From: Monoplex corrugatus
Lineage: Eukaryota; Mollusca; Gastropoda; Littorinimorpha; Ranellidae
Reading direction: 5' to 3'
NCBI GenBank assembly: GCA_030674185.1
Contig: JAPXFY010000026.1
Span: forward strand, 59,699,965-59,717,464
Length of the DNA stretch: 17,500 nucleotides
Part shown: in pieces, positions 8,601-16,819 of the stretch
How the letters are laid out: each line of letters starts with the position of its first letter
Position numbering within the stretch: the first letter of the stretch is position 1
Notes under the pieces: generated by a model
Seen by the model: the letters and a program-made list of their open reading frames with translations, nothing else
Database searches by the model: none
What the model was told of the DNA's origin: nothing
Translations under genes and position numbers: made by a program

Positions 8601-10320
8601 TGTCAGTCTGGTCTGTCGTTCTCTCTTTGTCAGTCTGGTCTGTCGTTCTCTTTGCAGTCTGGTCTGTCGTTCTCTGTCTGTCAGTCTGGTCTGTCGTTCT
8701 CTTGTCAGTCTGGTCTGTCGTTCTCGTCTTTGTCAGTTCCTGGTCTGTCGTTCTTCTTTGTCAGTCTGGTCTGTCGTTCTGTCTTTGTCAGTCTGGTCTG
8801 TCGTTTCTCTGTCTGTCAGTCTGCTGGTCTGTCGTTCTCTGTCAGTCTGGTCTGTCGTTCTCTGTCTTGTCAGTCTGGTCTGTCGTTCTCTGTCAGTCTG
8901 GTCTGTCGTTCTCTTTGTCAGTCTGGTCTGTCTCGTTCTCGGGTCTGTCAGTCCTGGTCTGTCGTTTCTCTGTCAGTCTGTCGTCGTCTCGTCAGTCTTC
9001 TGCGTTCTGTCTTGTCAGTCTGGTCTGTCGTTCTCTGTTTGTCAGTCTGGTCTGTCGTTTCTGCATGGTCTGTCGTCTCTGTCGGTCTGTCGTTCTCTTA
9101 TGTCAGTCTGGTCTGTCGTTCTCTTTGTCAGTCTGGTCTGTCAGTTTCTCTTTTGTCAGTCTGGTCTGTCGTTCTCTGTCAGTCGGTCTGTCGTTCTCTC
9201 ATCTTGTCGTCTGTCTTTGTCGTCTCTGTGTTTGTCAGTCTGGTCTGTCGTTCTCTGTCAGTCTGGTCTGTCGTTCTCTGTTTGTCAGTCTGGTCTGTCG
9301 TTTCTCATTTCTGTCAGTCTGTCTGTCGTCTGCTGTCTTCTGTCAGTCTGGTCTGTCGTTCTCTCTTTGTCAGTCTGGTCTGTCGTTCTCTGTTGTCATG
9401 TCGTCTGTCGTGGTCTGTCGTTCTCTGTTTGTCAGTCTGGTCTGTCATTCTCTGTCAGTCTGGTCTGTCGTTCTCTGTTTGTCAGTCTGGTCTGTCTTCT
9501 CTTTGTCAGTCTGGTCTGTCGTTCTCTGTTGTCAGTCTGGTCTGTCGTTCTCTGTTTGTCAGTCTGGTCTGTCGTTCTCTTCAGTCTGGTCTGTCGTTCT
9601 CTGTTTGTCAGTCTGGTCTGTCGTTCTCTTGTCAGTCTGGTCTGTCGTTCTCTCTTTGTCAGTCTGGTCTGTCGTTCTCTCTTTGTTCAGTCTGGTCTGT
9701 CGTTCTCTGTCAGTCTGGTCTGTCGTTCTCTCTTTGTCAGTCTGGTCTGTCGTTCTCGTTTGTCAGTCTGGTCTGTCGTTCTCTTTTGTCAGTCTGGTCT
9801 GTCGTTCTCTGTTTGTCAGTCTGGTCTGTCGTTCTCTGTTTGTCAGTCTGGTCTGTCGTTCTCTGTTTGTCAGTCTGGTCTGTCGTTCTTTCAGTCTGTC
9901 TGTCGTTCTTTTTCAGTCTGGTCTGTCTTTTTTTGTCAGTCTGGTCTGTCGTTCTCTCTTTGTCAGTCTGGTCTGTCGTTCTCTGTTTGTCAGTCTGGTC
10001 TGTCGTTCTCTGTTGTCAGTCTGGTCTGTCTTTCTTGTCAGTCTGGTGGTCTGTCCGTTCTCTGTGTTGGTCAGTCTCTGTTTGTCATGTGTCGTCTGTT
10101 TGTCAGTCTGGTCTGTCGTTCTCTTGTTTGTCAGTCTGGTCTGTCGTTCTCTGTTTGTCAGTCTGGTCTGTCGTTCTCTGTCTGTCAGTCTGGTCTGTCG
10201 TTCTCTGTTTGTCAGTCTGGTCTGTCGTTCTCTGTTTGTCAGTCTGGTCTGTCGTTCTCTTGTTTGTCAGTCTGGTCTGTCGTTCTCTGTCAGTCTGGTC
10301 TGTCGTTCTCTGTCAGTCTC
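5623..10320 (+). other. Start of next SRCR intron, filled by array E
   Basis: The donor gtaatt at 5623 opens an intron whose first 4.7 kb is one minisatellite. No acceptor followed by SRCR-like coding sequence was found to the end of the window. The intron either extends beyond 17500 or the gene is broken here. Confidence 0.6.
5636..10318. repeat. Minisatellite E, 27-bp and 23-bp units, about 180 copies
   Basis: The unit is gtttgtcagtctggtctgtc followed by gttctct (27 bp). A common short form lacks tttg (23 bp), and variants carry cgtc, catc or extra bases at the junction. From 5650 to about 7490 the array is regular; beyond that most junctions carry small indels and some cores are broken. 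The plus strand of the unit has a single A, 13 T, and no stop in any frame. All three plus frames therefore stay open for about 1,580-1,640 codons, reading FVSLVCRSL, CQSGLSFSV and LSVWSVVLC. They interchange at each indel and are not genes. Every unit ends in a pyrimidine-rich run followed by gtcag, resembling a 3' splice site. Confidence 0.96.
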
Positions 10321-10362
10321 TGTCTCTCTTCTCTCTGTCTCTGTCTCTCTCCTGCTCTCTCT
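10319..10362. repeat. Pyrimidine-rich (TCTC)n tract
   Basis: A run of tctctgtctctcttctctct type sequence forms the degraded right edge of array E. It has no coding content. Confidence 0.8.
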
Positions 10363-11058
10363 ACCATGGAACACCACCTGTTTAGTTGAAGGACATATCC
10401 TACTGAAATGAAAACGAACAGATTTTTTACAAGTGCTGTAACTGAATGTAGATTGGGTGTTTCTTGAATAGCTGACTGTTGCTTTAAGGGCTATGTAAAC
10501 AGAGAGCCTCAAGTTGTGTATGTTTATGTTTGGTCAGTTCAAGAATAAAAGACTATGTCAATCATGAACATAAGACCAATATATTGTATGAATTTCTCTC
10601 CTCTCTCATGGTTATGTGAAGGGTAGTTGCAGAGTATAAAGGTAGGCTTGGGCGCTCCTTTTTTGAGGAGTGTTCTGAGCTTACAGTTTTTGTGCTTTGT
10701 ATCTGCTTCTATGCTAGCTGAATGGGTAGCGTAGACTGTGTTAGATTTGAGAAGTTTAACAACATGGGAGATAATTCGTACGTGACCCTCAAGAGTTATG
10801 TCCTTTGGTTGATATTATAAAAATTCTCCCTGCTTCCCTCTTATTTCTTTGGTAGCCTGAAAGAGGTCAGCCGTTGTTCTTGGAGTATCGTCTTTCACTA
10901 AGTAATCTAAGAACGAAACTGACACCACAAAAGTATGACCGTCATCTGTGTAAATTTAGGCATAATATGCTCTCGACCCGTAATAAACTCATTCTGTTTA
11001 ACTCAGGTATGTTATATTCAGGAAGCATTAAAATACTGGATATTGCTACAGCATAAGC
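10363..11058. other. Unique non-coding sequence
   Basis: No SRCR half-exon, other recognisable coding region or RNA gene is seen. An aataaa occurs at 10544-10549 and a tataaa at 10635-10640, but neither lies beside an exon that would give it meaning. A 60-codon frame at 10874-11056 has no recognisable features. Assigned to the SRCR intron by inference only. Confidence 0.5.
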
Positions 11059-11224
11059 TTAAGGTAGCAGGTACAGTGGCGGAGAAGCTATTTTTTTGTT
11101 TATTTTAGTAACAGTGGATATACATAAGCTAGAAACCTGATTTTTGGCAGAAATCTGCAGGATACATGTCTCTAATAGAAAAAAAATATTATTTTGGTAA
11201 AATGTTTCATATAATTTGTGTTGT
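11059..11224 (+). repeat. Left terminal inverted repeat
   Basis: The arm runs from TTAA through ggtagcaggtacagtggcgg to tttgtgttgt. It is the reverse complement of 11617-11780 apart from two homopolymer differences. Confidence 0.92.
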
Positions 11225-11616
11225 AATTAATTATGTAAATTAATGTGAAATTTTCGATACCAAAAATAGTGATAGTTTTTGACAGACTAATTCCCAGGGT
11301 ATAATTCTTTTTGAAGATTTGTTTTTTTTAATATAACCTATATTACAAAATGAAGCTTTTGTCATACCAACTTTTTTGATATCCAGTTTTGTCTTCATTC
11401 TATGGGCGTTATAAAATTCGCGTTAAATGTCATTAAAAAGTTTTACACTTTTACAAGCTTTATTACTAAACTATACAAGTTATCCAAAATCTGGTATGAC
11501 ACAAGCTAGCTGTTAGTATGATAAAGCTTTGTGCCAAAATTCATGCAGATTGGTTAATATTTGTACGCACTAGGAACGCAAAACGACAAAAAAAAGGTCA
11601 ATTTTGACAAACGTTG

Positions 11617-11780
11617 ACAACACAAATTATATGAAACATTTTACCAAAATAATATTTTTTTCTATTAGAGACATGTATCCTGCAGATTTCTGCCAAAAAT
11701 CAGGTTTCTAGCTTATGTATATCCACTGTTACTAAAATAAACAAAAAATAGCTTCTCCGCCACTGTACCTGCTACCTTAA
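11617..11780 (-). repeat. Right terminal inverted repeat
   Basis: The arm starts acaacacaaattatatgaaa and ends cactgtacctgctacc plus TTAA. It is the reverse complement of the left arm. Confidence 0.92.
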
Positions 11781-11975
11781 TATGCTTAAATTATTTGTAA
11801 AACTTGGTATGGTGAACATGTTGTATTGCATTGAACGTACTTGCTTCTCTGTTCCCATGTAACTCCACCTTCACAACAGGGTTGTGACCTAAATTGAATT
11901 GATCATAAGTGTCCGGGTTCGTGTTGTCTGGGGACTGAAATCACTAATCTTGTTCTGTGCTGGGTATGTACAAGT
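11781..11975. other. Unique non-coding spacer with a small palindrome
   Basis: No gene is recognisable. A 7-bp perfect palindrome with a 3-base loop (tcacaac agg gttgtga, 11871-11887) is present. It could form a small hairpin but has no known context. Confidence 0.45.
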
Positions 11976-12062
11976 AGGTGCTCACTGTCTGTCTGACGTG
12001 CTGTCTGTCCGCCTGTCTGTCTGTCGGTCCCTGTCTCTTTCCGTCTGTCCCCTCCCCTCTTT
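11976..12062. repeat. Degenerate (CTGT)n pyrimidine-rich tract
   Basis: The tract consists of repeated ctgtctgtc motifs, then ccctgtctctttccgtctg and cccctcccctc. It resembles the core motif of array E but lacks its period. Confidence 0.7.
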
Positions 12063-12143
12063 GAGGATATCAAAATTCGATTGCTCTTTGCTGGACATAT
12101 CGTGGTCTGTGCTGTCTATGTATCAGTCACTTTTATTTCTCGT

Positions 12144-12177
12144 TATGTGTGTTGTGTGTGTGTTGTGTATGTGTGTG

Positions 12178-12215
<38 letters not shown>

Positions 12216-12361
12216 TGTGTGCATGTGTATATGTGTATGTGTGTATGTGTGTGTGTGTGTTTGTGTATGTGTGTGTGTGTCTAAGTGTATGTGTGTGTGT
12301 ATGTGTGTGTGTGTGTATGTGTGTGTATATGTGTGTGTATGTGTGAATGTGTGTGTGTCTG

Positions 12362-12406
<45 letters not shown>

Positions 12407-12430
12407 TGTGTGTGTGTGTGTGGTGGTGGT
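12144..12430. repeat. (TG)n compound microsatellite, left of the LINE
   Basis: The block is mainly (TG)n with interspersed tatg, ttag, gaatg and ctaag interruptions, ending in a (TGG)3 run. The repeating Cys-Val frames across it are low-complexity artefacts. It directly borders the 3' side of the minus-strand retrotransposon. It shares the ttagtgtgtg type of interruption with the block at 16007-16800, so both may be halves of one original array. Confidence 0.93.
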
Positions 12431-12743
12431 CTTTGATTTAATGTCTATTCACTAAAGTGATTTTAGACACACAAAAAAAAAGAAAAAAAAAAAGGGGGGG
12501 GGGAGAGTGATAGAAGAGGAGTGAAGAAGATATTTGAAAATTGTCAATTTTGAATTTGAGAAAAGATGATCCAGAAAACAACTGTTTTGAAGAGGGGAAG
12601 GTAAAACTAACAAATAATGTTACCATAATTATCGATTTAAACAAACAAACTGACAAACAAAATTAGTAAATATCCGGAAGAAATGAATAAAAAGTAAAAC
12701 TAATAATTGACTAACCACAACAATGAACAAGTCAAATAACATT
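12431..12743 (-). mobile_element. Probable 3' untranslated region of the minus-strand LINE
   Basis: This stretch of about 310 bp lies between the ORF stop (12744-12746) and the (TG)n block. It is AT-rich and contains a run of A then G on the plus strand (12473-12503), i.e. C then T on the element's strand. No poly(A) or TAA-type tail is seen; on the element's strand the region runs into (CA)n. Whether the element's true 3' end lies here, or the (CA)n is its tail or its target, is not settled. Confidence 0.6.
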
Positions 12744-15700
12744 TTAAAGGTAATTCGCTATAGGACTTTTTGACAGGCTAACAAAAAATTCATACAGTAA
12801 TGATGATGAGGCAAATATGTCAGAAACTGTACTCACAGATAGTGTTGGAATATGTCGTTTTACCCTAACGCAAGAAAGAATATGACTATGTGTTATCTTC
12901 TTTCCACACAGACACACTATGTTATTGGTATATTTTGTTTTGAATGCATCAAGTTTCCATCTGTACATAAGGGACTGTATAGTTCTGCTGGCATGAAGCT
13001 GCTTAAGTATTTTGCTAACTTCAAAGTTCATGTGACATTTATCATACTTTTTCTGTTTTAATTGGAACTGCTTCCAGACGTAGTTGTCCACTAAAGTGTA
13101 ATTCTCGTGCAACGAGAGAGAAAGCTGGATATAATTTGAATCTGGTGAGTTATTAGCTCCCCGTTTGGCAGCCCTGTCAACTTTATTATTATAACTAAAA
13201 GAACTATGAGAAGGTATCCAGCAGAAAGTAATATCAGTGCCTCTTAAAGATAAATTATGAATCAAGTGACTTATTTCCAGAATCATTTCTGATCTTGTTT
13301 GTAATTTTGATAATTCAAGAGCCTGAAGTACTGATTTTGAATCAACGCAAAGAAGTATCTGAAAAATTGTCCTAGGAAGACTTATCAGAAAGTTTAAAGC
13401 CATTAATATTGCAAAGAGTTCAGCTGTAAAGATAGATTTATCAAGTCCTATGTAGAAAGATTTTTCAATTTTGAGAGCAGGTATTAAAAACGCTGAGCCT
13501 GCTTTTCTTTCAATTACTGACCCATCAGTGTAAATTTTCAAATGATCAGAATATACGTCGTTTATATGACATTTAACCTGACTAGCCAGTAAGTTTATAT
13601 TGTCTCCTTTTTTTAAATTAGTGTGGTGTACGTCAAATCGTGCTCTTTGGAGTTCCCAACTGGGTACTGGCGAAAAGGAAGGTCGTATAGATACAGGATC
13701 TACGTCTAGATCAATTCCTGAGCCTTTCATGACGTCAGATGTGTATGTTGCAAGTGTGACCTGTGAAGATATTGATTTAGCTCGTTTTGGAAAGTCGGTA
13801 TCTGATCTCAGTTTAATTTCTGTTTCTGAGATGTTTTCTACGGTAGTGTTTCTTAACAAAAATTTAGTAGAAGCGACTTTCCTTTGCTCATCAAGTGGCA
13901 ACAGTTTGATTTCATTATATGTCCGAAGACAGGAAGCATGCATTGGAAGACCCAGTGCAAGTTTGAAACCTTTACAATCTATGCTCTGCAGTTTTTTTAG
14001 TAAGTGTTTCGGTGCACTGAAGAAGATTTCTTGAGCATAGGTTAATTTAGATCTAACAAGCGATTTACAAAGATGAACAAGTGTTGATGAATCTTGACCC
14101 CATGTCTGTTTGCGAACTATTTTTATGAAATTTAAACTTTTTTGAGCTTTGGTTAATAAGTATTCAATATGCTGATTCCAAGATAATTTTGCTGTAAGGA
14201 AAACTCCTAAGAATTTAATCGACTCGTTAAACTGAAGAAGAGTATCTCCCAGTTTGAAAGTGGGAATATTTACTGGGTTAGCTCCATTATTAAATAAAAC
14301 TATTTTTGTTTTTTCCAGGGATAGATGTAACCCATTTTCTACCATGTATCGCGCTATTTTATCAAGTTCTAATTTGTAGCATTTGCGTGTATAATTGATA
14401 CAGCGCAAAGGAGTTTTCTTTTTCATATTTACCTGCATCCACATGCATAAATCGTCAGCATATTGAGCTAAAACTACATGCTTAGATACTTTACTGGGTA
14501 AGTCATGCATTAATATCATGAAAAGAAGGGGAGCTATAACGGATCCCTGAGGGATACCCATTTGAAGAATTCGTTTCGTGGAATATACATTTTCAATCCT
14601 CGTTTGAAATACTCTGTTTTCTAAGAAACACTTAACATGGCCAAAAATGTGACCTGTCAGCCCAATACTTTTAAATTTGAATAACAATCGGGAGTGCCAC
14701 ACTTGATCGTATGCTTTCGTTATATCAAAAAATGTAGCTAAAACACATTGACGTCTTGCAAATTGTTGTTTTATATTAGTAGTTAGCTTTGTTAGGATCT
14801 CTACTGGTGACCTGCCTTTTCGAAATCCTGCCTGATTTACTGGTATTATTTTATTCTTTTCACAATAGTGCATCAGTCTCTTTAAGATTATTTTCTCCAT
14901 TAGTTTACATACATGTGATGTTAATGCAATTGGCCTGTAGTTTTTCAAATCGGTATTACATTTACCTGGTTTTAATACAGGAACCACTATTGTTTCTTTC
15001 CAGTTGTTAGGCATTATCCCACTATTCCAGCATTTTTGAAATATGTCATGTAGCAAGATTATAAAATTTTCTGGTAAATTTTTCAGCATCTCATTGGAAA
15101 TTGCATCTAGTCCAACTGACGTTTTTTTACTTGGAAGGGACTGAATGACATCTTTTAATTCTTGAAGTGTGAGTGATGCATTTATGTAGTGAGTATTGTC
15201 AGAGGCAGGGTCCTTATATACATCTTTCTTTTCATCTCGTTCCCTATAATTTCTATCAGAGACAGGGAGTCCTTCTACACGACAGGCCTCAGCAAACACG
15301 TCTGCAAAAGCTTCTGCTTTTTCCAATGAGCTAGGAATAGGGTTATTTTCTAGCTTTACTGGAATTGATGGCAACTTAATCCCGTTTTTCATTAATTTTA
15401 GTTTTTCCCAAATCTTTATCGTGTCTTTGTGGTTATTTACTTCACATTTACAAAAAGATGTCCAGTGTTGTTCTTTGGCTTGCTCTATGATTCTGTTACA
15501 CTTAATGTTGGCACTTTTCATCGCTGTATGATTTTCAGGTGACCTGTTTGCTAAATAAATTTTGTATTTTTCTTTCTTTTCGTTCACTGCCTTTTGACAG
15601 TCCTCATTCCACCAGACATTTCCATGATGTTTTCCTATTTTTGACACTGTAAGTTTTGGAATTGAAATGTTAGCAGCCCTTAAGAGTGAGTTACAGAAAA

Positions 15701-16008
15701 CTTCGTACGTTTCGTTTATGTTCATTGCTTCAGATAGATCTGTTCTTGTCTTTTCAAGGATTGCCTTAAAACTGATCCAGTCAGCGTTTTTATAATTAAA
15801 CTTGGGTAAACTATCTTGTGGTATGGCGTCTATTTCTGTAGTATGGTTTAGGGTAAGACGTATGGGGATGTGATCTGATCCCAACAAGTCATCCTCTGTT
15901 TGCCATGTGGCGTTTGGGGCTAGGGATGGTGAGATTAAAGTAAGGTCGATAGCTGTGGGTCTGTGGGTTGGTATATCGGGGATCCGGGTAACGTGTCCGT
16001 TGTTAAGT
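12744..16008 (-). CDS. Non-LTR retrotransposon ORF2: endonuclease end, reverse transcriptase, RNase H
   Basis: One uninterrupted frame of about 1,088 codons. It opens in mid-domain with the tail of an APE-type endonuclease (TAIDLTLISPSLA, then LLGSDHIPI holding the catalytic D and H). The reverse transcriptase follows: KNYRPIALTSHVCKLMEKII, motif A FDITKAYDQVWH (14694-14729), GIPQGSVIAPLLF and YADD (14451-14462). RNase H is next, with IYTDGS (near 13530), FTAELFAI, LLCVDSKS, WIPSH (near 13215) and NNKVDRAAK, so its catalytic acids and His are all present. A C-terminal CLCG-HSHILSC zinc-binding motif comes near 12940. RT followed by RNase H fits the I superfamily (Nimb-like is possible). The frame is open up to (TG)n at 16008 and lacks most of the endonuclease and any ORF1, so the copy is 5'-truncated. 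There is no in-frame ATG before YADD-proximal sequence that would mark a natural start; the protein starts upstream of what is left. Confidence 0.93.
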
Positions 16009-16118
16009 GTGTGTGTGTGTGTGTGTGTGTGTTAGTGTGTGATTATGTGTGTGTATGTGTGCATGTGTGTTTGTGTATATGTGTGTTATAGCTGGTTAGT
16101 TGCACTAGGTGTCAAAGT

Positions 16119-16156
<38 letters not shown>

Positions 16157-16275
16157 GTGTGTGCGTGTGTGTATGTGTGTGTTAGTGTGTGTGTGTGTGT
16201 ATGTGTGTGTTAGTGTGTGTGTGTGTGTGTGTGTTAGTGTGTGTTAGTGTGTGTATGTGTGATTATGTGTGTGCG

Positions 16276-16307
<32 letters not shown>

Positions 16308-16415
16308 ATTATGTGTGTGTGTGTGTGTTCGTGTGTGTGCGTGTGTGTGTGTGTTAGTGTGTGTGTGTGTGTGTGATTATGTGTGTGTGTTTGTGTGTGT
16401 GTGTGTGTATGTGTG

Positions 16416-16456
<41 letters not shown>

Positions 16457-16473
16457 TTATGTGTGTGTGTGAT

Positions 16474-16510
<37 letters not shown>

Positions 16511-16543
16511 GTGTATGTGTGTTAGTGTGTGTGTGTGTGTGAT

Positions 16544-16578
<35 letters not shown>

Positions 16579-16622
16579 ATGTATGTTATAGCTGGTTAGT
16601 TACACTGGGTGTCAAAAGTGTG

Positions 16623-16653
<31 letters not shown>

Positions 16654-16800
16654 TTGTGTGTGTGTGTTTGTGTGTGTGTGTGTGATTATGTGTGTGTGTG
16701 TGTGTGTTTGTGTGTGTGTTAGTGTGTGTGTATGTGTGTGTGTGATTATGTGTGTGCGTGTATATATGTGTGTGTGTATGTGTGTTTGTGTGTATGTATA
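16007..16800. repeat. (TG)n-rich block with embedded 35-bp motif
   Basis: Nearly 800 bp of (TG)n is broken by gattatgtgtg, ttagtgtgtg and tatgtgtg interruptions. A longer non-simple motif beginning ttatagctggttagtt and continuing acactgggtgtcaaa occurs at 16086 and 16586, with a truncated copy at 16801 that ends as the plus-strand reverse transcriptase begins. The block separates the broken 5' ends of two retrotransposons. Cys-Val-rich frames on the plus strand here are not genes. Confidence 0.93.
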
Positions 16801-16819
16801 TTATAGCTGGTTAATAACT

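Larger units (their letters stand above)
11059..11780. mobile_element. Non-autonomous inverted-repeat DNA element with TTAA flanks
   Basis: The ends are inverted copies of about 165 bp that begin ggtagcaggtacagtggcgg just inside TTAA on both sides (11059-11062 and 11777-11780). The two arms differ only in the length of one T run (7 versus 6) and one A run (8 versus 7). Outside the TTAA the flanks are not inverted copies, so the palindrome ends there. The inner 390 bp is AT-rich with no open frame of note, so the element cannot encode its own transposase. TTAA duplication is typical of piggyBac elements and also known for Sola3. The GGTAGC start is not the usual CCY of piggyBac, so the superfamily is left open. 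The close match of the arms suggests a young insertion, or arm conversion. Confidence 0.85.

Noticed and set aside
5457..10411. Three overlapping plus-strand frames of about 1,600 codons
   Set aside because: They result from a stop-free tandem unit in an intron. The only true coding part is the SRCR exon at 5463-5622; downstream products switch frame at every indel and resemble no protein.
10544..10640. aataaa at 10544 and tataaa at 10635 as a polyadenylation signal and promoter
   Set aside because: No terminal exon precedes the first and no gene follows the second. Both motifs are common by chance in AT-rich DNA.
10874..11056. 60-codon plus-strand frame
   Set aside because: Short, with no recognisable domain, no splice context, and AT-rich intergenic-type composition.
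11073..11766. hAT element starting at CAGTGGCGG
   Set aside because: The 8 bases outside this start are inverted copies of each other, not a direct duplication. The inverted repeat continues outward to TTAA.
11899..12441. Cys/Val-rich frames over (TG)n, here and at 16479-16800
   Set aside because: Low-complexity readings of a dinucleotide repeat, with no domain or conserved start.
12473..12503. A run then G run as the poly(A) tail of the LINE
   Set aside because: The element is on the minus strand, so its tail would read as T on the plus strand at its left end; this run has the wrong orientation.
12852..15010. Plus-strand frames at 12852, 13600 and 14789
   Set aside because: They are antisense shadows of the retrotransposon reverse transcriptase and RNase H coding sequence.
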